NCBI GenBank assembly: GCA_004026145.2
Contig: CP034976.1
Location: forward strand, 1,904,585-1,968,584
Length of the DNA: 64,000 bases
Reading direction: 5' to 3'
Source: Takifugu bimaculatus
Lineage: Eukaryota > Chordata > Actinopteri > Tetraodontiformes > Tetraodontidae
Positions within the stretch are counted from its first letter, which is position 1, and the number at the start of each line of letters is the position of its first letter. Below are positions 18,375-30,500 of this stretch, piece by piece. Below the pieces are notes generated by a model. It made no database searches. It saw only the letters and a program-made list of their open reading frames with translations, and was not told where the DNA came from. The position numbers and the translations under genes are program-made.

Positions 18375-21300
18375 AAAAAAGTTTATTGTCAGTAATTCTG
18401 TAGTTCCCGTTATTATCCTAGACATAACGGCGCTGTCCCAGGCGGCAGCCAGTAGTAGCAGCTCCCTAAAGTTAATTGCTCTTTTTTAAATTTTCATAGT
18501 GTTTTCTATACTTTACATTCTTTTCTATTTGGATTTTCTTTCTTTCCTTTTACAACTGGAGTATTCAGACACCATGTTCTGGAGGCTCGAATACTTTTTT
18601 CTCTGTTTTGCGGTGCTTGGGTTATTCTCGGCCCCCATCAGCTGTGCCGAGAAGCGGACCGGTATTGTCTATACACGAGACCAGCTGATGGCTCTAAGAC
18701 CACCATCCTTTGTGGTCGGAGAGAAGCCCCAAATCCCTAAGGAGGTGAGGAGGAAACAACGAGGGACTAAGGCTGGAGTTAAACAGAGGATGAAGAGGCG
18801 ACGTTTTAAACCCTGCGTCCCCGCGGTCATAACGGGGAATGTCAGGTCCCTGGCGAATAAGATGGACGAGCTGGAGGCGCTCACACGGACCCAGCGGGAG
18901 TCCAGAGAGGCCAGTATCATGTGTTTCACGGGGACATGACTCCATGGACTGATACCGGACTCTAATGTGACGATCGCTGGCTTCAGCACTGTGCGAGCGG
19001 ACCGAGACACCACCGCGGCCGGTAAGAAGAAAGGAGGGGGACTGGCCGTGTTCGTTAGCAACAGGTGGTGCAACCCGGAGCATATTCACGTCAAGGAGCG
19101 CGTGCGCAGTCCAGACGTGGAACTTATTGCTATCGGACTCCGTCCATACTATTTGCCACGGGAGTTTACCAATGTCATCGCCATCACCGTTTATATTCCT
19201 CCGACCGGTAAAGCGGACACGGCCTGTGACGTCATCCACTCTGTCACGGCTGACCTGCAGACTAAACATCCCGGAGCCTTTATCCTCATCACAGGTGACT
19301 TCAATCATGCCTCCCTTAAGTCCACTCTCCCTACATTCCATCAATATGTCCAGTGCAGCACGAGAGACAGGAAGACTTTGGATCTACTGTATGCTAATAT
19401 CACCAATGCATACACCTCCACTGCACTCCCTCCGCTAGGCAAGTCTGACCACCATCTCGTGCTGCTCTCCCCATCATACACACCTGTGGTTCAGCAGCAA
19501 CCAGTCACTGTGAGGACTGTTATGAAATGGTCTGATGGTGCCATGGACTGTCTGCGGGATGCCCTGGAGACCACCAACTGGTCTGCTCTCTGTGAACCAC
19601 ATGGTGAGGACCTGGATGGACTGACAGACTGTGTTTCCGACTACATCAAGTTCTGCACTGAGAACTCCGTCCCCACCAAGAAGGTACGCTGTTACCCAAA
19701 CAACAAACCATGGGTGACAAGTGACCTGAAGGCCCTTTTTGAATAAGAAGAAGAGGGCCTTCACTGCTGGGGACCCGGCTGAGCTCAGGAGTGTTCAGAA
19801 GGAACTGAAACGCAGTCTGAAGGAGAGCAAGGACACCGATAGGAAGAAGCTGGAGGAGAGACTGGAGAGGAACCAGACCAGGGATGTTTGGAGTGGGATG
19901 AGGACGATCACTGGCTTCCAGAAGAAAGGAATACGCTCAGCTGATGGGAACGTGGACCAAGCTAATGAGTTGAACCAGTTTTTCAACAGGTTTGACTCTA
20001 GCTCCCCCTCCCCCAGCTGTCCCAATATTCCTCTGGATAACAATGGGTCCCCTTCACACCTCCCAGAGCCCCTAACACCTCTGCCAACTTCTTCCCCCTC
20101 CCCCCTGCTGACACCCTTCATAGACACCCATCCCCCTGACTGGACTATCCTTCAAGTCTGGCCAGGTGAGGAGAGAGCTGGAGAGGCTCAACCAGAGAAA
20201 GGCTGCCGGACCGGACGGCATCAGCCCACGAGTGCTGAGGAACTGCTCCAGGCAGCTGTGTGGAATACTGCAGCACCTGTTCAACCAGAGCTTTCATCTT
20301 CAGAGGATCCCAGTGCTTTGGAAGACATCCTGCCTGGTCCCGGTGCCAAAGAAGACCCATCCAATACCACTGACCTCCCACATTATGAAGGTCATGGAGC
20401 GGCTGGTGCTGTCACACCTCAGACCTCTGGTGAGCCCCTTTCAGGACCCTCTGCAGTTTGCCCATCAGCCCAAGGTGGGGGTTGATGACGCAGTGATATA
20501 CCTGCTGCAGAGGGCTTACTCCTCCTTGGACAGACTAAACACCACAGTGCGGGTCATGTTCTTCGACTTCTCTTCTGCCTTCAATACCATCCAGCCAAGA
20601 CTGCTGAGGGCGAAGTTGGAGAATATGCAGATGGATGCTCCCCTTGTTTCTTGGATCGAGGACTACCTGGGCAACCACAGTTTGTGAGACTGCGGAGCTG
20701 TGTGTCCGACCCCCTGATGAGCAACACAGGAGCTCCTCAAGGAACTGTGCTCTCCCCATTCCTGGTGGTGGTGGATTTCAGAAAAAGCAAGTCCCCTCCC
20801 TCCCCAGTCTGCATTAGTGGGAAAGATGTGGAAATAGTCCCATCTTACAGGTTCCTGGGTGTTCAGCTAGACAATAAACTGGAGTGGTCCACAAACACCA
20901 ATGCTGTCTACAAGAAGGCCATGAGCAGACTCTATTTCCTCAGGAGACTCGGGTCCTTCAGTGTTTGCAGCAGGATGCTCCACATGTTCTACCAGTCTGT
21001 CATGGCTAGCACCATCTTCTTTGCTGTAGTGTGCTGGGGTACAGGCATTAAAGCTAAGGATGCTAACAGACTCAACAAACCCGTCAAAAAGGCAGGGTCT
21101 GTTGTTGGCTGTAGACTTGATAACTTGGACGAGGTGGTGAGGGACACGATGGTGTTAAAAGTGCAGACAATCATGGACAGTCCCTCCCACCCCCTCCATA
21201 ACACAGTGGACAGACTGAGGAGCAGCTTCAGCAGCAGACTCCTGCAGCCTCGCTGCTCCAAGGAACGGTACAGGAAGTCATTCCTGCCGTCCGCCATCAG

Positions 21301-21525
21301 ACTGTATAATTCATCCAAACCCAGCCAATAACAATAACTGTAATGTTTATGTTGTAATTTTATTCTATTTTATTCTATATTTATGTATATATGCTTATAA
21401 TATGTGCTGTATATAACGTTCTAATCTTATCTGTATTTATTTATTCTGTTTCTATACTTATACTACAATTCAATTTCCTCACGGGGATGAATAAAGTACA
21501 TCTTAATCTTAATCTTAATAATTAT
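18375..21525 (+). mobile_element. CR1/L2-type LINE inserted in the L2-like LINE
   Basis: Single-ORF2 LINE. The endonuclease (from ~18830) has NVRSLANKMDELEAL, GGGLAVFV, LITGDFNHASL and LGKSDHHLVLLSP; the reverse transcriptase has AAGPDGISPRVLRNC, FFDFSSAFNTIQP and GAPQGTVLSP. The tail reads AATAAAGTACATCTTAATC and then ATCTT repeats (to ~21525). Breaks: in-frame TGA at 18937-18939, frameshifts near 19738, 20155 and 20690, and an in-frame deletion near 20765 that fuses the palm-B region directly to VVVDFRKSK, removing the catalytic Asp-Asp motif. Inactive. CR1 versus L2 clade needs a tree. Confidence 0.8.
18829..21331 (+). pseudogene. ORF2 of the inserted LINE
   Basis: Pieces in order: 18829-18939 (endonuclease start), 18967-19740 (endonuclease core with catalytic GDFNH and SDHH), 19740-20150 (linker, KKKRAFTAGDPAEL), 20160-20686 (fingers and palm A), 20688-21331 (palm B, thumb, and the C-terminus ending SAIRLYNSSKPSQ). 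The normal active-site motif (FADD or FSDD in this group) is missing. The endonuclease residues look intact. Confidence 0.75.
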
Positions 21526-21534
21526 ATTTAGAGG

Positions 21535-21650
21535 GTCGCCTGGAAGTAACAAATGCATGAACTTTTCAGCATCAGGCCGCGTCAGCACCTTCCTGATCTT
21601 TGTGATGTTCCTCAGGTGAAAAAAGGCACTTCTCCAGACTATTTTAATGT
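21535..21650 (-). mobile_element. L2-like LINE, middle fragment
   Basis: Leftward translation gives IKIVWRSAFFHLRNITKIRK and DAEKFMHLLLPG, matching the post-palm region of fish L2-type ORF2. It lies between two insertions and aligns in order with 22021-22250 and 17866-18374. Confidence 0.7.
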
Positions 21651-21656
21651 GTGAGT

Positions 21657-22020
21657 TGTGACGGCTCTGTCGTGCCTCACTGTTGTCGGGGCTGGCTGGA
21701 GGAGCAATTCCCTGGCTGACCTGCAGGGGGAGTGCCAAGCGTTTCCAGTCGACCCAGCATGTTCACCTGCTCACCTGTGGCCCATCTGCTGGGATTGGCT
21801 GCCTGACGAAGGGCCCTCTCGTCCTATCCGGTGCGCTGGAGTGGAGTTCGTCAGCTGAGCCCTGAGTTTGTCACGTTCCGTAGCCGGACGGCCGCAGGAG
21901 TTTGGAGTTTCCCTCTTTGTGACTATTTGGACTTTTTCGGTTTTATTTTCCACTGGGTTCTTTAATAAATATTATGTTGGGTTGAAAATCCTCATCTTTG
22001 GTCTCCCCATTTCCCCGTCA
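21657..22020 (+). mobile_element. LTR-like insertion inside the L2-like LINE
   Basis: About 364 bases starting TGTGACGG and ending CCGTCA, with AATAAA at about 21964-21969 and no coding potential. It interrupts the L2-like frame between ITNT and IKIVWRS. TG...CA ends, short inverted termini and a polyadenylation signal suggest a solo LTR. No clear target duplication is visible, so the class is uncertain. Confidence 0.4.
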
Positions 22021-22250
22021 TGGCTACCTTGAGCCAAGTATTTGTGATAGAGTTAAAGGGCAAATTTTGATCAAAAGTTACACCTAGATTCCTCACAGAG
22101 GAATTAACATCTAGTCTAGATGTTAATGAGATACCATCTAGAGTGATCATGTGATCTAATCTATCCCTGAGAGGTTCAGGACCAAACACCATGACCTCAG
22201 TTTTTCCTGAGTTGAGGAGGAGGAAATTTGAAGACATGCAGGACTTTAAG
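22021..22250 (-). mobile_element. L2-like LINE, 5'-most fragment
   Basis: Leftward translation MSSNFLLLNSGKTEVMVFGP, then LDGISLTSRLDVNSSVRNLG and VTFDQNLPFN. This is the segment just after the YADD box in fish L2-type reverse transcriptase. The catalytic part itself is not present upstream. Confidence 0.75.
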
Positions 22251-24343
22251 ACAGGTCTGGAGCTTCACTAACTTCTCTGTCTCCTCTGGTTTCATGGATA
22301 AATAAAGCTGAGTGTCCAGAACCAGACGCTCCTAAACACCACCTTGATGTGGGTGGCTTGATTTTACTTTCTGAGCTTTCCCTCTTTTGCTTCCAGTGCA
22401 GGATTCTAATGCAGTCATGCGCTCTACGAGTGTTGCTTTATCAGCTTCTTGGCTGGAACCTCGGACATTTTTTTCGACATCAAATCCTGTTCAGTAATTT
22501 ACTTTTCAACGCCTTTGTTTGATCTACCCACAACAGAGGGATACACGGCTCCGCGTCGGAGACTTTTATGAATGGGAGGACAGTGGAGGAGCTTTCCATG
22601 CGTAAATACGCGCGTGTCATCCAAACCTCCAAAGATCCCAATAAACATCCAGTGAAAGAAACGATGATTCCAGCCCTCCAATAATGAAGCCGGGTTCATA
22701 TACAGCCTGCTTGGACTTCTTTGCTCGCCGACGCTGTTGAGTAGTTCATGCGTTGTCCCGAGGCCAAACCTGTGTCTGCCTACCCGTATATGTAATTTAT
22801 GCGCGCACCCCAATACTAAACCACAAAAAATAACATGTGATTAAACATTACCAAACTAACAAATAGCTCCAACACGCATAATGAGGGGTGGAGCAATCAG
22901 CAACCAGGCGACTGAAGCTCCAAATGTGTTCGAGGCTCCTGAAGAGGAGGAATAATCTTGTTGGGCCCCTGAAGTCCGCCAATGTGTAGGTCTTCTTCTA
23001 CACTCCAAATGCTGAACGTTAAAATGATTGGAGGGCTCCATCACTGTTACGTTGTGCCCTTTCTAAGGAATTAATCTGGTTACAGCTCCGTTCACGTTTT
23101 CCATCAGTCTGCGTTGATAATCGAGCTCATCTTCATATGCCGTGTGTGTGTCGATATGTGTTTTTTGCAAATGTGAAACATGGCTTTACAAACGTGACAC
23201 CGTTCACAAAACGAATGATACATTTAAAATAATAATAGGTTGGTGCAGCAAGCTCCATTCTTCAGCCACCTGCAGGAAGGCGCAGGATGGAACAAGGCCT
23301 CGCTCCCTGCCCTGGGCCGATCATCTTGTTTTGGGCCTGTCAGTCCAGTCCACATCCTCCACCAGCTCCGATGGAGGCCGAACAAACATACGTGCACAAC
23401 GCGGCGGCATATTTGGCCGCAAAAAATATCCCACCCCTTGTTTCGGACCTGTACGTTTTATAATTGAGAGACACATTCAGTTTATTTGCAAGGTTTAATA
23501 TCGTTTAGATATCACACACCTGTCCTGTGTAACTTGATTTGGGGCCTCCAGACACTTCCCACCAGTCCGCGCTGATAATCGAGCTCATCTTCATATCCGT
23601 CTATCTTTAGTTGAAGCGCTCGGAAGATTTCTTCAGCAGCAACAGTCAGTCGCACCGTGATAAACCTGATAAACCGCCTTCGATGTTAGTTCAGACAAGG
23701 CTCAGAACCGCGATCACTGAAAGCAACACGGTAAAGTTCCGCCTTTAGTTCCGCCGAGGGCCACGATTATTCTGTAATAACGCACCTTATATTTTGTGGA
23801 ACTTTATTTTGAAATGCATGCTCCGAATCTTCAGACATTTCGTGAGGGGTCTCCGGGGGGTCGTTTCCTACAGCTGTTGATTGGAATCAGCCAGTGATAA
23901 CTTGGACTTCAACCAAACGTTGTTATTATTGTCAAAATCGTTTAAGTTACCAAATGCTTTTTGCACTTGGCTTTAAATATAGTGACGAGTATCACACTGC
24001 GCGGCGAGCGTTTACCGTAATGCCTGGTGTACACGGAGCAAGCGGAACTCGAGTGTCTGCCCGCTTTACCCCCTCTGCCACTGTTGGGGGGGCTCAACAC
24101 CAGTGAAACTAAGGGTACATAAATCCGTCATACTGAGCGACTCTCTGCTTCTTTTCTTTTTTAACCTTAGTAAACCTGTTTTTTTCTTTTTTACCATAGA
24201 TCCTGATTCTGGAGAGCGCCTCAGGACCCATTTTAACACACTAAAGCTCGGCCTCATAAAGGACCTGTCATATTTGAGTTTGTAAAGGAGGGGGCCACTG
24301 TAAAGACTTAATTTGTAAAACTGCTCTTTTTTTTTTTTTTTAA
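22251..24343. other. Intergenic, no gene recognised
   Basis: About 2.1 kb with no convincing exon on either strand. A ~38-base word (CAGTCTGCGTTGATAATCG...CTTCATAT) at 23101-23137 recurs at 23559-23596 in the same orientation with three changes, suggesting two pieces of one dispersed repeat. GC content is higher than in the flanks from 22500 to 23000. Confidence 0.4.
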
Positions 24344-24684
24344 TCAAACAATCCTCTCACTTTGGATGTTCTCGTCCACATCCGTGACTTGCTGAGGTGC
24401 AGTGGCATCACTAGCTTTTAAGGACAGGAGATGCACAGGATGTGAGGGAATACCAGCACAAAACTTCAAAACAGCTAAGAAGGACAAGGACTTTTCAACT
24501 GACATGACTGCCAGACTGTGAAGTCTTTTCTGACCCACTGTTTGAGGCAGCCAAGAACCAACCCACGTAGTGCACTAAAGGACCTTTCACATGAGCAGCT
24601 ACTTACAGGCACTATTAGGGCACCTTGAATGGTTACCCTCAGAGAGGGAAACATGGCTGAAGCAAGGAGGTTGTGCACAGGCAA
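24344..24684 (-). mobile_element. hAT transposase C-terminal (dimerisation) remnant
   Basis: Leftward translation contains FPSLRVTIQGALIVPVSS, SCERSFSALRGL and, after a frameshift, MGQKRLHSLAVMSVEKS. This is the hATC signature (P-V-S-S-x-S-C-E-R-S-F-S-x-L). The rest of the transposase is not visible, so it is a decayed fragment. Confidence 0.7.
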
Positions 24685-24784
24685 TATATCTTTAGGTGAA
24701 CATAAAACTTCTATTTTCCAGGCAACAAAGTTTCAGGTCACATACACACACATATATGCACTTACACTATATATTTATAACTGT

Positions 24785-25320
24785 CCACAACTGAGGCACT
24801 GGAGACTGCTAAGCAAAGGCTCACAGCCCTGGCTACCCAACTAAAGATAGAGGCCAGGGTCTACCACACCAGACAAGACCCCGGGTGTAGGCTGTGTGGA
24901 GACGCCCTGAGACAGGCCAGCATATCACAGCAGGATGCAAGATGTTGGTAGGCAAGGCATACATGGAGCGGCATAACCAGGTGGCTGGCATAATGTACAG
25001 GAACCTCTGAGTGTGGACTGGAGGTCCCAGGGTCCAGGTGGGAGACACCCCCAAAGTGAGAACAAGCAGGCTATAGCAGAGCTGGAAGTAGGCACCCTTG
25101 ACAAGGGTTGTGAGAGTAACTCTGGAGTAGTCAAAGGCAGGAGGCCGTGTGGGACTGAGTAAAACTACATGATGACCCGCCGCCTCCTAGGCGACCTGGA
25201 GCTGGTGCCAGATGATGCTAGCCTCCTCGCATCCAGACCACCCTGACGTGTCTGATTTCTGTATTGGGTTAGCAGTCAGTTGTTTGGATCAGGCGTCCTT
25301 CCGGCCTGTGAGCAATCGTG
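24785..25320 (+). mobile_element. LINE ORF2 C-terminal fragment
   Basis: Plus-strand pieces read IEARVYHTRQDPGCRLCGDA, then in shifted frames ARHTWSGITRWLA and GLEVPGSRWETPPK. YHTRQDP-CRLC is typical of the zinc motif near the end of ORF2 in a widespread fish LINE family. Stops and frameshifts break it, and no reverse transcriptase domain is present here. Confidence 0.6.
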
Positions 25321-25912
25321 CTGAAGATCAGTTCCCCCTCAACAACCATGGTGGAACTGCTCTGGTCCAGCTCACTCCTCCATCATAACTTGGTGTAACC
25401 TGGTGGTGGTGGTGGCGGGGCTCACCTGTGCAAAACCTGTGCGATGAGCCTGAGACTTGTCCAGGCCGCCACCCTTAAAAATACTCTTGAGGATGAAAAG
25501 GTTACAGGAAAACCACATCAAAACAACTCTTAGAAGATAAAGTAAACAGCATATGTTCATGGTTTCACTATATTTAAGGGCCCTGCCGGCCCACCTGGCC
25601 CACCTGTGAAGGGAAACATGAAATATGAGTCAATGAACAGGACATTTAGAGAAGAAGCCAAATTTAATCAGTCCTCTTCCCTCTGGGGCTGCATGACGTG
25701 CTGCATCAACATGATCTCATTCCATTCTCCTTGAATATTGAAGTGCTTCCAATTGCACTGAAGTTTCATCTCAGACTTGTTGCTGGTCCTGAGCGAACTT
25801 CCTGAGAGTTCCTGGGCAGGTTTCTCTGTCGTGTGTGTGATGCATAGAATTCCAAAGTGCTTTGAACAGCATGAGTGTCGCAGGCAGAGTCGGAGTGATG
25901 CTGTGAGGCTCA
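25321..25912. other. Downstream of cyb5r4
   Basis: Probable cyb5r4 3' UTR (a reverse-strand ATTAAA near 25659-25665) and intergenic DNA. Nothing else recognised. Confidence 0.4.
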
Positions 25913-27487
25913 TCAGCCCTGGAAGGCGTGAAGCTCCTCCGGACGCAAGCCGTGCTGCTTCAACAACCTGAACGCACAAAGAGCAGTCAGGTGACTGATC
26001 GGCATCATCACACAGCTTTCATCCCATGACCACTGCTTCCTCCTCTACTTCTGATCCCAAACACAAACCTGATAGAAATTACAGGGAAGATTGGGCTCCT
26101 GGTTAAAGAGCTTAGCCATATTCTTTCATTTCAAGGAATAACGCCGCCTGAAACACTAATATCTCTCCACTTTACATTTGAGCGAGCCTAAGTTCAGGTG
26201 CTTCCTGAGTATTCAGTCAATCCTCATTCTTTTCCATCTGAGTGTAAACAGAAGAAGAACCGGCGTCACCGTTACGCACCGTACTGTCAGATCAGTGAAG
26301 GCTGAGGGGCCACACACACACGCAAAACTTCTGGATCCCTCCGGTGTGACGAGGAAGTCCCGGAGTAGGCCGGCATCCACTCGTCCCGTCCTGCCCCCCC
26401 AGCCGCCACTGGGCTCAGACAGGATGTGCTCCACCTGAAACCTGGCAAACAGCCACAGGGGAACTGTTCAGCTTGATTCTTCAGAGACATTAACCGTTCC
26501 GACACCATGTTCTCCTGTGCAGGATTTAGGAGGTCCACTTTGAGCTACTTGTGCTTTGAACCTCAACTTTTACTCTCCCAGGGATCAACGCTGTCCTGAA
26601 CATAGCTGGTTTGCAGTTGACGATGCAGATGGGGCAGGAAGTGATAAGCCCACAGGAAAAGCAGAGATCACAAAGTTTTGTGCTGTCTGAACGTTTTCAG
26701 TTATGCAACAACATTAAAGTTCACATGAATAAAGCAGGTCAGTCAGAACTCAATAGTCTCTGTGACCTTCCTGTAGATTCTCCTTTTGCCTCTCACCAGC
26801 CATGTTTCTTCAGGTGTTCTTAACCCTTCTGAGTTGCTCTGCACTGGGACAGACTGAATATGACCACAATGACGGCGTTTCTACCTAAGTGTCCTCGTCA
26901 TGCATAAAAAGTCAGATCTGTCTTTGAATTATTTCATGTTGACAGCAGCATCAGAAGAAAATGAATCCAGGCCACCTCTCTTACCAACACCTGCCAAAAT
27001 ATTCCATTTGACACTAGTTGAAGTTTGCATTTAGTAGCATTACTGTGGCTGTTGCTAATCCAAACCCTCTTTTACTTGTGCATTCACATTTTCAGCTACA
27101 TCCCATCATATTAGCAGCTGCATAAAGTCGTTCTCACAAGAGACCATTTGTCACTCTAGCTAAGAGTCCAGGAACAGTTCCTTCTGACAAGATAAACCCA
27201 GGGAGGAAACTCTCTTGGTGTTCATATTAGGCTTTATGTCTTTACAAGTGAGCAGAAATCCTTTTTCTCTCATCATTTGACCCATGTCAGCTCCTCACAG
27301 GAAGGTCAGTCAGCACCCTGTTGTGGCTCTTTATGGCATCAATAATTCAGCCTGAACTTTGACCCTCCACCTTATTCCATTAATAATAGCACCTCTTATT
27401 ATCAGCAGCCAGCTGCTCCAGTTCACCACGCCACAGGATGTCCTCCTCTCTACGGTTAAAAAAGAGAAGTGTGGTTTTTCTGTGGAG

Positions 27488-27518
<31 letters not shown>

Positions 27519-30500
27519 GATGTCATCAATAAGAAAGAACACAGATAACCTATGAACTCACCACAGATGATGAAAATGTGCCCTAACTGTGGCTGTTAAT
27601 GGTAACATCTCAGTCATGATACAAAGAACTCCCGGCGCCTTTCAAAACCTATAAATCCCCTCATTGGCGAGAACTGAATCAGATCCGGAAACTACTGACC
27701 CAACAGGATGCTGAAAAGTTAGTCCATGCATTTGTTACTTCCAGGCTGGACTATTGTAATTCTTTATTATCAGGGTGTCCAAACAACTCTTTAAGAAGCC
27801 TCCAGCTTAGAAAACTTTCTGTTGTGCATTAAAAACTGGGCAGGACAAGGCTGAGGAGAATAATGAAGATCAGGTTATCGTCAGTAAATAACACAATCAG
27901 CAAAGTGGTAGCTCCTTACCTGATATGTCCCATTTCCTGTGTGGCCAGTCTGATGAGGCGTGTCATGGGCGTGAGCCCTGTACCTGCTGCTAAAAGGTAA
28001 AGGTGTGTGACATCACGAAGGGGGCGGAGACTGAAGGCACCCTCGGGACCACTGACCGATAAACGGTCACCTAGATTATCAGTTGACAGGTCAAAACAAA
28101 ACGAAAAAATCATTAATCAGTCGAATGTCTGACCAATTTTACAGCTTTTATAAAAACAAACCTTCATGTGACAAAGAGAACAGTACTACAAATGTTGTGG
28201 TGTTTTCTTTTATGGCCTAATCTGAGACCGTTTGGGGTGCAGCCATTTTTGGCAAAAAAAAACATTTATAGCCTGGCAGGGCGCCATGCTAACGGTGCCA
28301 TGTACACAAAAGCCAATCACCACTTTTAGCAACTCTTTGATCAGAAATCTGACAGAATTTGAATCAGGAGCTAAGGTTCTAGCTGGAATACCAACTGGCC
28401 ATCCATTATAGGCACCTCCTGTCCTCTTCTGGAGCTTTTGAATACCTAGTTGACCTCATAAATCATAGAACAATTTACACTCAACTATCATTGTGCTCAG
28501 TTTAAAGACGGAGCAGTTTCTTGGTGTTATTATTAATAATGTGATTTGGGGCTAGTTGGCCGTTTGGTATCATTCATCAGTAGCTTGTCCCCTTTCATAG
28601 GACTACAAACATGGCCGCTGCGGTGGCTGATTCATGCATTTGCCCCACTGATTTTTAAACATCTTTTCTAAACATTCACATTAGTCCAAAAACACCCTTT
28701 TGGTCTTGTTTTGTGACCTTAGAGCACCAGTTGACCATTACCACATCTGTCCTCTTATTATTTTGAAGCGGAGGAATAGGCCTCCAATCTTTTGGCCCCT
28801 CAGGCTTTAAAGGAATTAGCACTGAGAGATTAGTAGAGATTTGTGCCTCCTATGTTAAGCGTCGTGAGCAGCACCTACCGACGTGCAGACCGTTGAGGTA
28901 TGAGCTGAACATGCCGTCTGGGTAAACTTTGACCATGAGGAAGAGGTCCGTCTCCTCTGAGGGATGCTGGGGGGCTGCAGTCAGGCTCTGATCTACAGGG
29001 GTGTACGGCCGCACCAGCTCAGCATCTGGATGTGGACAAGACGAGTTTAAATGGGAGGATTGCTGATTATTAAGAGGTTCTCGTTGTTAACGCTAAGCTA
29101 GGCTAAGCATGCATGTGTACAGGATGCGTGCCTGGCTGCTAACCTTTAACGACAGCCTTGAGGTAGACATGTGTTCCAACAGGCACATGCCTGATGGTGC
29201 CGGGAGGAAGTTTGACCCTGAAGATCAGCGTGTTGTGGTTGACTTCAGTCTTGGACACTAACACGCCTTGACAGTAATGCGGAGCTATGAAAAACAGGTG
29301 CGGGAAGCAGCAATACAAAATATTAATCCAGACAACAATGCCCAGTTCAGAGACACAAAAACAGCCCATGTGGAGCGCACGCTGGCCCTTCCTGACACAC
29401 AGCCTGGATGACAGGATGAATTTTCCATGGAAATAGCATGTGAAACACTCATTAGATTAAATTAGGAGCATCTGTGGAAGAGAGCGGACACGCCACACAA
29501 CTGTCAATTATTGTCTCATTACATGTTTTGATGGGGCAGAAACATCACATTTGCTTCACATCACAGTTGTCAGATCATCCTCTGGTCCTGAGACCCACCT
29601 CGCTCTTTCTTCAGTACAAATGTATTATGAAATTCCAGCGGTTGTCCCAGATTTGTCCATTTTGTTTTTCCTTTCTTGCGTAGGCTGACCTGGATCTTTC
29701 CCACAGAGAAGGCTGTGTGCACTGTTGCAGAAAGAAACAAAAAGCAGCAGCTAGAAAAGGGGCCGTTTCTTTTTCCACAGTGGTTCTCATGTTCTCTTAC
29801 CTGCAACGTTTCCCTCGACCTCATCAGCAAGTCCTGAAAGAACAGATTTAACCCTTATTTGTGCTACAGTGATGTATCAAACATACAGAAACATGTTCTC
29901 TGCCACAATAGAAGATATGACGACATGAACAGGGAGAGAGAGCCGTGGAACCTCTAATTTTATGAACCAACTCTGGGTCATTTATTGAGTAAGAGTTTAG
30001 AAAGAGGAAAGATGGACTTGCCTCAGGCCACAAGGGTCTGCTGTTGGAAATGTGTGGAGCAGAAACAAGCTCGACACACAACAGGCGATGTAAAGTGAGG
30101 AGGCCTTAATTCAGTAATTAAGTGAATTGATTAATTTAGTTATGTATGCAGACACAATGATTATTACATTCCTTTTTCTCCAGCTGTATTCATTGATGCT
30201 GTCAGGTGGTGTTCGACTACAGAGGTCTGAATCTGTCAGCCAAAACAGCTGAAAATGCAGAAGAAAAGCCAAGTGTCCACTCACGTAAATGGATCATGTA
30301 GGACATTTTCCCCAGCAACGCTTCGAGTCGGAGAACGCCAGCTTCAAGGTCAACACTGGTGCAACCTGCACTGGGAATCTGACAGGAAAGAAGGACAGAT
30401 ACGTGCAATCAATTATAGTCAGCAACAAGTGCCTTAAAATACTTACACATCATGTCTCCCATTACATTTGCCATAAAACCAACATCTCACCATGACATAC

